A DNA stretch of 9,868 bases from Spirochaetota bacterium (GCA_022704645.1 JAKJGA010000059.1:1-9868); one strand, 5' to 3'. Numbered from the stretch's first letter, positions 1-7,139 are shown. A program made the numbers and translations. Notes: generated from the sequence alone by a model not told the origin.

Positions 1-926
1 TTTCTGCCATAGTTGATTACTGGACTTTTGTTGTAGCTAAATCGGATTATGATAATTCAAAAATCAAACTCGACGAAACTAAAAAAGTCAGAAATATAGT
101 TGCGACAAACGTAAATCTGGGTCTTGCAGAAAGATTCGATCTAAATTATTATAATGCCCTTGTTGCAAATGCCGAAGCTTCTATGGAAATGAGCAATCAG
201 ACATATAAAGAAAGCGTTAGAACGCTTCTCGCAGCTCTAAATCAGGAAGTGGACGAGGCGAAGATGGGGAATGTAGTTCTTTGTGATGCTCCGCCTTCAT
301 TTAAGGAAGAAGACTATCTCGCACTTGCATTGTCTCAGAGATACGATTATATATCTGCAAAGCTTGGTGTTGAAAACGCAAAGCTTCAGATGGGAATCTA
401 TGAGAATTCGGAGGCTCCTTCTCTCAAAGCCGGAGTTACAGTTAAGTCAACGGCAATGGATGAATTTTCTCCGGCATATTCAGATGCTTTTTCTGTGAAA
501 TATCCGACAGTTGAGGCGGGAGTTACAATGAGTTATCCTTTGGGTGACACTGAACAAAAGACAAACATGAGGGACTCAAAATATAAGTACGAACAGGCGA
601 AAATAGCTCTTCAAAAAAATGAGAAAGACGTTCGTAATGATGTTAAGAATAAGATAGAAAATGTTGACGCGGCTTATAATGTCATGAAGGCGATGGAAAG
701 GGCACGTATTCAGAGTGAAGAATATTACCGTCTGCTTCTTGCAAATTTGAGAAGAGGACGTTTCAGCGCTGTTACTGTAAAAACTGCACTTGATGCAAGA
801 ACTGACAGCCGTCAGGCTGCTTTACGGGCTAAAGTTAATTATAACATAGCTTTGATACAGCTTGAAATAGCATCGAACAATCTTTTGAAAAAATTCGGCG
901 TAAAAATAAAGGCTGATGATATTTGA
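1..926 (+). CDS. TolC-family outer-membrane efflux protein, 3' part (5' truncated by window edge)
   Basis: This is the C-terminal part of a TolC-like outer membrane factor, the trimeric channel that carries substrates from an inner-membrane pump and adaptor across periplasm and outer membrane. The frame is open from position 3 without any stop, so the gene starts outside the window and the ATG at 183 is internal. About 307 residues are visible. They are rich in long amphipathic helices with heptad-like spacing, followed by a short strand-like stretch (GVTMSYPLG) and the typical family end: RRGRFSAVTV, then a run of Ala/Arg/Asp, then NYNIALIQLE and LLKKFGV. This matches the second structural repeat of TolC, with two periplasmic helices around a beta segment. 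Partner genes (adaptor, transporter) would lie upstream, out of view. The TGA stop is two bases from the end of convergent bioD and I see no terminator between them. Family assignment is firm; substrate is unknown. Confidence 0.88.
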   Translation, partial: SAIVDYWTFVVAKSDYDNSKIKLDETKKVRNIVATNVNLGLAERFDLNYYNALVANAEASMEMSNQTYKESVRTLLAALNQEVDEAKMGNVVLCDAPPSFKEEDYLALALSQRYDYISAKLGVENAKLQMGIYENSEAPSLKAGVTVKSTAMDEFSPAYSDAFSVKYPTVEAGVTMSYPLGDTEQKTNMRDSKYKYEQAKIALQKNEKDVRNDVKNKIENVDAAYNVMKAMERARIQSEEYYRLLLANLRRGRFSAVTVKTALDARTDSRQAALRAKVNYNIALIQLEIASNNLLKKFGVKIKADDI

Positions 927-928
927 TT

Positions 929-1624
929 TTAAAAACTAAAGATTTTCGGGATTTCGGCGGAAATATTATTTTTGCCGGAATCCATGAGGTCTTTGTTAAT
1001 TTTGATGAAAGACAAATCCTTAAATAGTTTATCCGCAAATTCAAAAATAATTTTTCCTGTATCATTTGTTATACGGCTGTCAGTTTTATCAAACTCATTA
1101 TAAATTATTGCTTTGAGTCTCAGTTTTCTCATTTTTATTGCTTCGAGTGACAAAAGTGAGCGGTTGATACTTCCGAGCTCGGAGTTAGTTACAAAAATAA
1201 CAGGGAAATTGTTTTCTGCAATGTAATCTATTGTCAGAAAATTTCTTGTCATGGGAACCATCAGTCCGCCTGCACCTTCCTGGATAACTATGTCGTATTT
1301 TTCTGATAGATACTTTGTATGAAATTTGATTACAGAAACATCAATTTGCTTGCCGTCTATTTCTGCTGAGAGATGCGGAGAGGCTGGAAAAGAAAAAACA
1401 AAAGTAGATGTTTTTCCTTCGAGATCGTCATCAGTTAAATTGATATCCATTATTTTTCTATGTTCAATTATATCTTCGGCCGGAAAAGAAGAACCTGTCT
1501 GCACAGGTTTCTGTGTAATTACCTTTACTCCTTTTTTTTTCAGTTCACGGGCAAGAATTCCTGATGCTAGTGTTTTGCCCACCCCCGTATCTGAACCTGT
1601 CACAAAGAATACATTATCTTTCAT
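929..1624 (-). CDS. bioD: Dethiobiotin synthetase BioD
   Basis: ATP-dependent dethiobiotin synthetase, a cytoplasmic enzyme that closes the ureido ring of 7,8-diaminopelargonate (DAPA) with CO2 to give dethiobiotin. The 231-residue length is normal. The P-loop GSDTGVGKT lies at residues 10-18. KPVQTG at 39-44 supplies the Lys that family members use to bind substrate. ASPHLSAE at 81-88 and EGAGGLMVP at 116-124 are further hallmark motifs, and an LGSINRSLLSLE stretch follows. It is the last gene of the bio operon. Its ATG overlaps the TGA of bioC in an ATGA, and the sequence before the start is only weakly SD-like (AGCAGAAAA), so translation is probably coupled to bioC. It ends with TAA, two bases from the end of the convergent TolC-family gene. 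Confidence 0.96.
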   Translation of the reverse strand: MKDNVFFVTGSDTGVGKTLASGILARELKKKGVKVITQKPVQTGSSFPAEDIIEHRKIMDINLTDDDLEGKTSTFVFSFPASPHLSAEIDGKQIDVSVIKFHTKYLSEKYDIVIQEGAGGLMVPMTRNFLTIDYIAENNFPVIFVTNSELGSINRSLLSLEAIKMRKLRLKAIIYNEFDKTDSRITNDTGKIIFEFADKLFKDLSFIKINKDLMDSGKNNISAEIPKIFSF

Positions 1625-2385
1625 TTTTTTTCTGCTACAAAATACATCGGATTATATGTCAGAGGAAATTTATCATTTTCTGAAAAAGCAGCTTCGTAGT
1701 CATATACGAATTTTTCAATTTCTGATTTGCTCATAACTTTTTCTTTTACGTAATTTGTTCCAGTTTCCTTGAAGTGCTTCAATACTTCAAAAGGTGTGTT
1801 AAAGTAAATTGTTTCAGTTTCTTCTGAAATGTGAATGATTCTGTAATTATCGCAGAGAATTTCAGCTATTTCTCCTTTCGATTTATAGTGAAGCCCGATT
1901 TTAGTCAGATTGCGTACCTGGAAGAGATTATCAGGGCCGAATGTCGAAAATGCGAGCATTCCGTTTGTTGTTAAGTGAGCAGAAAAGTTAAGAAGAAGGG
2001 ATGGCATGTCATGCATCCATTGAAAAGCGGCATTGGAAAAAAAAGCGGAGTATGTGTCCCGTGTTGCCTTCATAAATTCTTCTATATCATTGCGCACAAA
2101 ATTTATTTCAGTGTTATATGCTGTCGAAAGTTCTTTCATGCACGTAAAGCAATCGGCAATATCAACTGCAGTAATATTTTTCTTTTTTCTTTTTAATAAT
2201 ATTTCTGTAAGAAAGCCTGTACCGCATCCGGCTTCAAGAATGCCGTCTGTTTTAAAATTGAAATTATCAAAAATGAGAGTCTCAAGTTTTTGCGCCATTA
2301 TTTTCTGAACATGAGCATGGGCATTGTAGTCCGGTATGCACCGGCTGAAATTTCCTGAAATAATGTTTTTATCAATTTCATTCAT
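1621..2385 (-). CDS. bioC: Malonyl-ACP O-methyltransferase BioC
   Basis: SAM-dependent methyltransferase that caps the free carboxyl of malonyl-ACP (or -CoA) as a methyl ester so the fatty-acid elongation cycle accepts it as primer for pimeloyl synthesis. It has 254 residues, the usual BioC size. The BioC-type N-terminus is visible (FSR..PDYNAHAHVQKIMAQKL, about 13-34), then SAM motif I ILEAGCGTGF at 49-58 and the acidic strand end AVDIAD about 20 residues on. The aromatic FFSNAAFQWM segment is also typical of BioC. It overlaps bioG by 8 bases and bioD by 4. A GGGA stretch lies about 11 bases before the ATG. A general class I methyltransferase would be the alternative, but position between bioG and bioD makes BioC close to certain. 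Confidence 0.94.
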   Translation of the reverse strand: MNEIDKNIISGNFSRCIPDYNAHAHVQKIMAQKLETLIFDNFNFKTDGILEAGCGTGFLTEILLKRKKKNITAVDIADCFTCMKELSTAYNTEINFVRNDIEEFMKATRDTYSAFFSNAAFQWMHDMPSLLLNFSAHLTTNGMLAFSTFGPDNLFQVRNLTKIGLHYKSKGEIAEILCDNYRIIHISEETETIYFNTPFEVLKHFKETGTNYVKEKVMSKSEIEKFVYDYEAAFSENDKFPLTYNPMYFVAEKK

Positions 2386-3028
2386 TCAATATGTTTTCCC
2401 ATTTGTTCCATAGATAAAAAGGATAATGCGGTGCGTCAAGCTTCATTGATTTGATTCCGCATTTAGTATGCCAGAATGAGTTTTGATTTGCTGAAGGAAT
2501 TATCAAATCCCTCGAAGAAACAAATGCCTCATCATAGAAACTATAATCGCATTTATCCGGAAATTTGTCAAGAAGGGACAGCTCATTTTTGATTGATGAA
2601 AAACTTCTTAGCGGTCTATTTGAATCAAAAAAAGAGAAGTGATCGAGAGTCATGTTTTTATAGAAGCGGATAAGATTTTCTTCTGAGAGGCTATTACGAG
2701 TGCGTGCGAAGATTTCAGGCAGGATGCCGAAGTTTTTATCGATAAGATCAATTGTTCCGTTAACGGCTATTTTTCTTGAAAATAATTCTTTTGATAAAAT
2801 CTGCTGTGCGGTTTTTACTCCGAACGACCAGGCAATAAGATGAGTCTTTTTATAATTATGGATTTTTGAAGTTAATACAGATACGTTTGATAAGTCGGAA
2901 TAATCATAAACAGTGATAATGTCATAATTATCAGAAATCAAATGAGAAGTGCAGTTTTCATCACATCCCCATCCTGTAAAAAATACAATTAGTGAATCTT
3001 TTCCACTTAAAGACTCGTGAAAAATCAT
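2378..3028 (-). CDS. bioG: Pimeloyl-ACP methyl ester esterase BioG (DUF452 family)
   Basis: Alpha/beta hydrolase that cleaves the methyl ester of pimeloyl-ACP methyl ester, ending the BioC-dependent disguise and giving pimeloyl-ACP for BioF. It does the job of E. coli BioH but belongs to the unrelated-looking DUF452/BioG family. Diagnostic features in the 216 residues are FFTGWGCDE at 16-24 (the family's FxGWGxD block), nucleophile elbow AWSFGV with Ser68, and DAPHYPFY with the presumed catalytic His201. The start is supported by AGGA at 3037-3040, eight bases before the ATG. It overlaps the true end of bioF by 4 bases (ATGA) and bioC by 8. BioG normally sits next to bioC or bioF, as here. 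Confidence 0.92.
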   Translation of the reverse strand: MIFHESLSGKDSLIVFFTGWGCDENCTSHLISDNYDIITVYDYSDLSNVSVLTSKIHNYKKTHLIAWSFGVKTAQQILSKELFSRKIAVNGTIDLIDKNFGILPEIFARTRNSLSEENLIRFYKNMTLDHFSFFDSNRPLRSFSSIKNELSLLDKFPDKCDYSFYDEAFVSSRDLIIPSANQNSFWHTKCGIKSMKLDAPHYPFYLWNKWENILNE

Positions 3029-4209
3029 AATATTTTTCCTGCGGCTTCGATTATCTTATCGGCTGCATGTTCGATTTCGGTTTCTGTAAATGCCGAAGAA
3101 AGAGAAAGTCTCAAACGAGAGCTTCCGACAGGAACTGTAGGTGGTCTGACAGCAAAAGCAGCTATGGATTCATTTTCCAGAAAAGAAGATAACATAACCG
3201 CATCAGAGCTTTTGCCGACAAAAATTGGAACGATATGACTGTTTCCGGATGTTTGAAGTCCGGCTGTGTTTAGTCGGTTACATAATATATTTGAAATATT
3301 TCTGAGGTGATTTCTCCGGTTTTGCGATTTCTTAATTTCGCCTAAAGCAAAAAGATTCCAGTTGATTTAAACAACGGGCAATGCCGTAGAATATATGAAT
3401 GATCGGCATTTGTTGATGAGATAATCGATAATATTATTTTCAGCATAAATGAAAGCCCCGACACCGCCGGCAGCTTTTCCGAATGTAGCTACAAGAATAT
3501 CAATCTGTGATAACAGGTTTAATTCTGATGCCATTCCGCCGCCGTTACTTCCGTATACTCCGAATGAATGAGCCTCATCAAGATAAAGCATGGCATTATA
3601 CTTTTTCTTTAGTTCGCAAAGTCCGGCAATATCTGCAGAGTCTCCATCCATGCTGAAAACTGATTCTGTTATAATGAGTTTGTTTCTGTCAGGATTGTCT
3701 GAAAGAATTTTTTCAAGATGGACATGGTCATTGTGGGCATATCTGATAAACTCAGCTTCAGATAATCTTGCTCCGTCTATGATGCTAGCATGATTAAGCT
3801 TGTCTGAAATAATCAAGTCGCCTTTTTTGCATAAGGCCTGAATTATGCCGAGATTTGCGTGATAGCCGCTGTTGAAAACAAGAGCTTTTCTGTTGTCAAT
3901 TTGATATAAGCTTTCAATTTCATTTTCAAGTTTGTCATAGAGTTCAAAGTTTCCGCCGAGAAGTCTTGAAGCAGAACTTCCGGGAGAATATTTGTACGGA
4001 TTTGAATCCAGCGCTGAATAAAATTCCTTCTGCAGTTTGATGTCATCGCAGAAGCCGAGATAATCATTCGATGAGAAATTTAAAAGGGATTTCCCGTCTT
4101 TTTCGGTGATCTTTCCTCGACGGTCGGAGATTTTTTTTAATGAACGGAAGTTTCCTTCTTCGGTAATGATTTTGAGTTCATTTGCGATTCTGTCAAAGAA
4201 ATTGTTCAT
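3025..4209 (-). pseudogene. bioF: 8-amino-7-oxononanoate (KAPA) synthase BioF, interrupted by an in-frame TAA
   Basis: BioF is the PLP enzyme that condenses pimeloyl-ACP/CoA with L-alanine to KAPA. The frame spans 394 codons, a normal length, but codon 281 (3367-3369) reads TAA. Before it stand the hallmarks NFSSNDYLG, LDEAHSFGVYG (Asp211, His214) and the PLP-lysine motif TFGKAAGG (Lys245), then IYSTALPVV. After the stop the same frame runs on for 113 codons, INWNLFALGEIKK through HIVPIFVG and AVRPPTVPVGSSRLRLSLS (RPPTVP at codons 355-360), and ends in a TGA that overlaps the bioG ATG by 4 bases. A single base change, not a frameshift, therefore explains the break. A 280-residue product would lack the C-terminal domain and is unlikely to be active. 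TAA ends four other genes in this window, so code reassignment is unlikely. A sequencing or assembly error remains possible. No ATG follows the stop closely, so separate translation of the tail looks unlikely. Confidence 0.88.
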
Positions 4210-5555
4210 TTGAGCACCGAGATTACAGTTGATATGCTTATCTTGATAATTTCATTGATCTGATCTTCGGTAGTGTTAATCGGCAGCCACCAGTAAATCG
4301 TATTTCCGAGAGGCCGTAATATTACTCCATTTTTAATGGACTCTGTATAAATTGCAGACATTGTTTCAGAATCAAGAGGATTGCCTTGTTTGTCTATAAG
4401 ATCTACTGCGCCTATCCAACCAAGATATCTGATGTCTGAAATGAAATCATTTTCAGATAAGGCTTTCAACAAGCGGTGAAAAAAGAACATCGCTTTTTCA
4501 TTAGACTGTGGAAAGTTATCGCGTTTGTATATTTCAAGAGCTTTAACTGCCGCTGAGCAGGCTATGGGATTGCCGGTATAACTGTGACCGTGAAAAAGAG
4601 TCTTTGTACGGTCGTCATCGTAAAATGCATTAAATATTTCATCAGTAGAGGCAGTTACCGAAAGAGGAAGCCATCCGCCTGTCAGCGCTTTTGAAAAAAC
4701 TGCGATATCAGGAAGGCTATTGATTTTATTCATGGCGAACATTGATCCTGTTCTTCCGAAACCGGTAGCCACTTCATCGAAAATTACGAGAATATTATAT
4801 TCTTTTGCAAGGGAAGTTATCTTTTCGAGATAGGCTTCAGGATATATGATCATGCCTCCGGCGGCCTGTATCAACGGTTCAATGATCAGAGCACAAATTT
4901 CTTCGTGATGATTTTTTATGATATTTTCTGCGGAAGCAAGGCATTCAAGCGAACAGCCTGTATCATTTGCATCAAAAGTAAATTCTGATTTTCTGTGCGG
5001 ACAGATTGAGCAGTTAGGAGATTTTGCCTTATATGTTTCAAACATGAGGGGATGAAAAATTTTATGATAGAGGTCAACACCGCCAACGCTGACTGCGCCA
5101 AGTGTATCACCGTGGTAACTGTTTTCAATCATCATAAATTTTGTTTTTTTATTAATGTCTTTATTCTGCCAGAATTGAAAAGCCATTTTCAATGCGACTT
5201 CATTTCCGGTTGAGCCGTTGTCAGTGAAGAAATACCTTGAAAGCGAATCCGGAAGTATTTCATGAAGGGAATCGAAAAGCAAAGCCGCAGGCTTATGGGT
5301 AAAACCCGCGAACATGACATGTTCAAGAACATGTCCCTGATCAGTTATTGCCTGAAGAATCTCTTTGTTGCAATGGCCGAGCGGGGAAGTCCACCATGAT
5401 GAAACTGAATCGTAGATTTTCCGGCCTTCAGGGGTAAAAAGAAAAATGCCTTCAGCACGGTCTATCACAACAGGTGAATGATGTTTCATCTGTGTGAAAG
5501 GATGCCATGAATGAGCTTTGTCGGAGGAAAGGATCTTTTCAGTCATTATTTTCAT
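4206..5555 (-). CDS. bioA: Adenosylmethionine-8-amino-7-oxononanoate (DAPA) aminotransferase BioA
   Basis: PLP-dependent class III aminotransferase that converts KAPA to 7,8-diaminopelargonate, classically with SAM as amino donor. In 449 residues it shows HSWHPFTQM at 15-23, SSWWTSPLGH at 52-61 (substrate pocket), DNGSTGNEVALKM at 112-124 (PLP phosphate loop), SYHGDTLGA near 146-154, IFDEVATGFGRTG with Asp260, and SKALTGGWLPL with Schiff-base Lys289. A Cys quartet, C182-x2-C185 and C201-x3-C205, sits in an insert I also associate with other BioA proteins of this subfamily. The start may be the ATG at 5555 or the one three codons on (5546); neither has a clear SD. It follows the four-helix protein gene by 22 bases and overlaps bioF as ATGA. 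Confidence 0.95.
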   Translation of the reverse strand: MKIMTEKILSSDKAHSWHPFTQMKHHSPVVIDRAEGIFLFTPEGRKIYDSVSSWWTSPLGHCNKEILQAITDQGHVLEHVMFAGFTHKPAALLFDSLHEILPDSLSRYFFTDNGSTGNEVALKMAFQFWQNKDINKKTKFMMIENSYHGDTLGAVSVGGVDLYHKIFHPLMFETYKAKSPNCSICPHRKSEFTFDANDTGCSLECLASAENIIKNHHEEICALIIEPLIQAAGGMIIYPEAYLEKITSLAKEYNILVIFDEVATGFGRTGSMFAMNKINSLPDIAVFSKALTGGWLPLSVTASTDEIFNAFYDDDRTKTLFHGHSYTGNPIACSAAVKALEIYKRDNFPQSNEKAMFFFHRLLKALSENDFISDIRYLGWIGAVDLIDKQGNPLDSETMSAIYTESIKNGVILRPLGNTIYWWLPINTTEDQINEIIKISISTVISVLK

Positions 5556-5577
5556 TTTTGAACATATAACATTATTC

Positions 5578-5988
5578 TTAATTTATTTTGCCGTGCAGAA
5601 AAATAATTGCGGCGAAAATTATCATGCCGGCAAATAGAGAGATTCTGCTTAATACGAAAAGCTTAAGATAATTCTTCGGGAGTGTTAGTTTTCTTATTTT
5701 TAAAATAGCAGACAAATATGCAAGACCCGCAGTTAAAAGAAATAAACCAATAGTCGCCGAGTTAATGATCATAATGTATTGTTTCAGGAATCCCTGAGAA
5801 ATGAAATATGCCAGAAAAATGATTATTATCGGGTAAAGCATAACCTTCCGCATTGAATTAAATATTCGTACGATTTCGTCGCGTTCGGAATCGGAAATCA
5901 GAAGATTTGCTTTTTCGTTGAGTTTTCTGTTTATCAGAATTACCGCGGCAAGCACTGCAAACGCCGCAATCAGAAAATAGGTTTTCAT
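5578..5988 (-). CDS. Four-helix membrane protein of unknown function in the bio operon
   Basis: I do not recognise this 136-residue protein. It is strongly hydrophobic, with four likely transmembrane helices at about 4-19, 49-67, 72-96 and 108-131. A charged loop rich in Asp, Glu, Arg and Lys (about 20-48) separates the first two helices, and the helix 3-4 loop is basic (KIRKLTLPK), so that loop probably faces the cytoplasm. No catalytic motif is apparent. The gene has a good ribosome binding site (GGAG, five bases before the ATG). It overlaps the YjbR-like gene by ATGA and lies 22 bases before bioA, so it is very likely co-transcribed with the biotin genes. A role in biotin or precursor transport would only be a guess: four short helices do not match BioY or YigM as I know them. 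Confidence 0.75.
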   Translation of the reverse strand: MKTYFLIAAFAVLAAVILINRKLNEKANLLISDSERDEIVRIFNSMRKVMLYPIIIIFLAYFISQGFLKQYIMIINSATIGLFLLTAGLAYLSAILKIRKLTLPKNYLKLFVLSRISLFAGMIIFAAIIFLHGKIN

Positions 5989-6362
5989 ATAGTCTCCATA
6001 TTATTGTCCGAATTGATTTTTTCCTGCTGTTTCCGGTTAAGCCCCTTGTAGACAAGGGAGTAGGATTCGTCTATCATTTTATAGATTTCGTTTTCCGGGA
6101 TGCTGCCGTCGATGATTACGGTATTCCAGTGTTTTTTATTCATATGATGACCCGGCATTATTTTGTCTTTGTATTGTTCTCTTAGATATAATGCATTATC
6201 GGGATCGCATTTCAGATTAATTTTTAAAGGAGCAGTTTTGATATCTGTCAGAAGATAGATTTTTCCGGATACTCTGATTGCAAGAACATCAAAATCAAAA
6301 GGGAAATCTTCAGTGCTCCCTGATTTTTTCATACAATAATTACGAATTTCCGTGAGATCCAT
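5985..6362 (-). CDS. YjbR/MmcQ-like (DUF419) small protein
   Basis: A 125-residue cytoplasmic protein of the YjbR/MmcQ family, which has a CyaY-like or double-wing fold and is often annotated as DNA-binding, although its function is poorly defined. The family pattern is clear: IRNYCMKKSGSTEDFPF (6-22), DVLAIRVSGKIYLL (25-38), LKINLKCDP (46-54), then the signature PGHHMNKKHWNTV at 70-82, and IDESYSLVYKGLNRK near the end. The start at 6362 fits the family N-terminus, yet there is no Shine-Dalgarno sequence before it and the best -10 element lies only nine bases upstream, so its transcript may be almost leaderless. It is the first gene of the operon leading into bioA; its link with biotin synthesis is not known to me. 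Confidence 0.88.
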   Translation of the reverse strand: MDLTEIRNYCMKKSGSTEDFPFDFDVLAIRVSGKIYLLTDIKTAPLKINLKCDPDNALYLREQYKDKIMPGHHMNKKHWNTVIIDGSIPENEIYKMIDESYSLVYKGLNRKQQEKINSDNNMETI

Positions 6363-6371
6363 AGAGCCAAT

Positions 6372-6400
6372 TTAATATTTGACAATTTAATTGTCGCCAA
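6372..6400 (-). promoter_or_regulatory. Candidate promoter of the YjbR-bio operon
   Basis: Reading the minus strand, TTGGCG (6400-6395) and TATTAA (6377-6372) are separated by 17 bases, each a 4-of-6 match to the sigma-70 type boxes. Transcription would begin only two or three bases before the ATG at 6362, which fits the lack of any ribosome binding site there. The spacer is filled almost exactly by the 6381-6395 palindrome. This is inferred from sequence alone. Confidence 0.4.
6381..6395. promoter_or_regulatory. Perfect palindrome in the divergent intergenic region, candidate operator
   Basis: GACAATT-T-AATTGTC is a perfect inverted repeat with 7-base arms and a one-base centre. It is flanked by a second inverted pair, AATATTT (6374-6380) and AAATATT (6401-6407), with unequal spacing. 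It lies between the putative -35 and -10 boxes of the minus-strand operon and overlaps a TTGACA (6379-6384) that could serve as a -35 on the plus strand. A dimeric repressor bound here could control both genes. It does not match the BirA operator layout (TTGT...CC, about 15 bases, GG...ACAA). Confidence 0.45.
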
Positions 6401-6443
6401 AAATATTAGCGGTTGTCCGGATTTTGCTGCAATAATGCGGCTT

Positions 6444-6449
6444 TATAAT
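6444..6449 (+). promoter_or_regulatory. TATAAT -10 box upstream of the GerMN-domain gene
   Basis: A perfect TATAAT lies 24 bases before the ATG at 6474. No good -35 stands at 16-18 bases from it. TTGACA at 6379 pairs better with AATATT at 6402-6407 (17-base spacer), which is an alternative promoter with a leader of about 60 bases. If the TATAAT is used, the upstream ATG at 6435 would not be transcribed, supporting the 6474 start. Confidence 0.35.
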
Positions 6450-6473
6450 ACATTTAACAACAAAGGATTCTTC

Positions 6474-7139
6474 ATGAATAAGATAAAAAAAGTTTATACG
6501 TTTAATTCTGATAAAATCGACCAATGGATTGATTTTCTTTGCTCTCCTTTTGTTAATCTGTATAATAAATATCTTAACGTCAGTGATCCGCGCAGCCGCA
6601 ACAGAAAGATTCTCTTGTTTGCTTTCTCTATTGTAATGCTTGATTATCTTTTTATTTGTTATCATGTAGACAGAAGCCCGTTTGATCTGGTACCTTCAAT
6701 TCCTCAGATAGATACCCGTGATGAAATTAATGTTTATGTGTCCGGTCTTGACGGAAAGTCAATTTTAAAAGAGAAACGCCTTGTCGACAAAGGTTCTTCC
6801 GATACAGATTTTGCATATAAGTTGGTGAGTTTCGTTTTTGCCGGTTCGAATTTTGAAAATACGCGTCTTGCTGTTCCGATGACAGGAAAGATCAGAAACA
6901 TATGGTTTTATGAAGGCAAGTGCGTCATCGATGTGAGATCGGAAATCATAAAAAATGATATTGAAGTGATTCCTTCTTCAGAAGAAACTTTTAGAAAAGC
7001 GCTGAGCCAGACCATCCTTGAAAACATTCCTTCTGTAAAAGAAGTTATTATTGCAGAAAACGGAATTCCAAACAGAAAACTTTGGGAAACTTATGTTTCT
7101 TCTGTACAATCTCCGTCAGAAGAAACCCCGGCAAACTGA
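6474..7139 (+). CDS. Membrane-anchored GerMN-domain protein
   Basis: A 221-residue protein with a cytoplasmic N-terminal stretch of about 45 residues, one transmembrane helix (about 46-63, ILLFAFSIVMLDYLFICY), and an outward-facing C-terminal domain. That domain (about 110-205) fits the GerMN fold known from GerM-type sporulation and germination proteins and many non-sporulating bacteria: FAYKLVSFVFAGSN, a LAVPMTGKIRNIWFYEGKCVIDV strand pair, FRKALSQTILENIPSVKEV, and a final IIAENGIPN strand. Its role is not known; GerMN proteins are generally envelope-associated. I chose the ATG at 6474 because AAAGGA (6462-6467) precedes it by six bases. A start at 6435 would add 13 residues without an SD. 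The gene stands alone, divergent from the bio operon, and its stop touches the stop of the convergent kinase gene. Confidence 0.72.
   Translation: MNKIKKVYTFNSDKIDQWIDFLCSPFVNLYNKYLNVSDPRSRNRKILLFAFSIVMLDYLFICYHVDRSPFDLVPSIPQIDTRDEINVYVSGLDGKSILKEKRLVDKGSSDTDFAYKLVSFVFAGSNFENTRLAVPMTGKIRNIWFYEGKCVIDVRSEIIKNDIEVIPSSEETFRKALSQTILENIPSVKEVIIAENGIPNRKLWETYVSSVQSPSEETPAN
7095..7126. repeat. 10-bp perfect inverted repeat at the 3' end of the GerMN gene
   Basis: GTTTCTTCTG (7095-7104) and CAGAAGAAAC (7117-7126) form a perfect 10-bp stem with a 12-base loop. It lies inside the last codons of the GerMN gene, just beyond the stop of the convergent kinase gene. Neither strand shows a T-run after it, so it is not a classical terminator. 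It could protect or slow the end of the kinase transcript. Confidence 0.4.

Noticed and set aside
183..926. ATG at 183 as the true start of the TolC-family gene
   Set aside because: The frame is open to the window edge and the upstream residues (for example NLGLAERFDLNYYNALVANAEA, positions about 111-182) are TolC-like.
926..960. Shared terminator between the TolC-family gene and bioD
   Set aside because: I looked for a stem followed by a T-run on either strand and found only AT-rich sequence without a convincing hairpin.
1326..1736. Plus-strand open frame of 136 residues
   Set aside because: It is antisense to the conserved P-loop half of bioD and the end of bioC, has no SD, and resembles no family.
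3017..3238. Plus-strand open frame of 73 residues with a signal-peptide-like start
   Set aside because: It lies exactly opposite the conserved C-terminal part of bioF (RPPTVP region). The hydrophobic start is a by-product of the antisense codons.
3028..3366. Separate gene for the C-terminal part of BioF (split enzyme)
   Set aside because: There is no ATG, GTG or SD near the break; the first in-frame ATG lies far inside the conserved domain.
3367..3369. Stop-codon reassignment or selenocysteine/pyrrolysine recoding in bioF
   Set aside because: The codon is TAA, not TGA or TAG, and four other genes in the window end normally in TAA.
6374..6420. BirA-type biotin operator
   Set aside because: TTGTCGCC and GGTTGTCC occur here, but in the same orientation and not as the required inverted half-sites about 15 bases apart.
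6387..6665. Minus-strand open frame of 92 residues
   Set aside because: It is antisense to the start of the GerMN gene and runs into the divergent promoter region; low-complexity Lys/Ile composition and no ribosome binding site.
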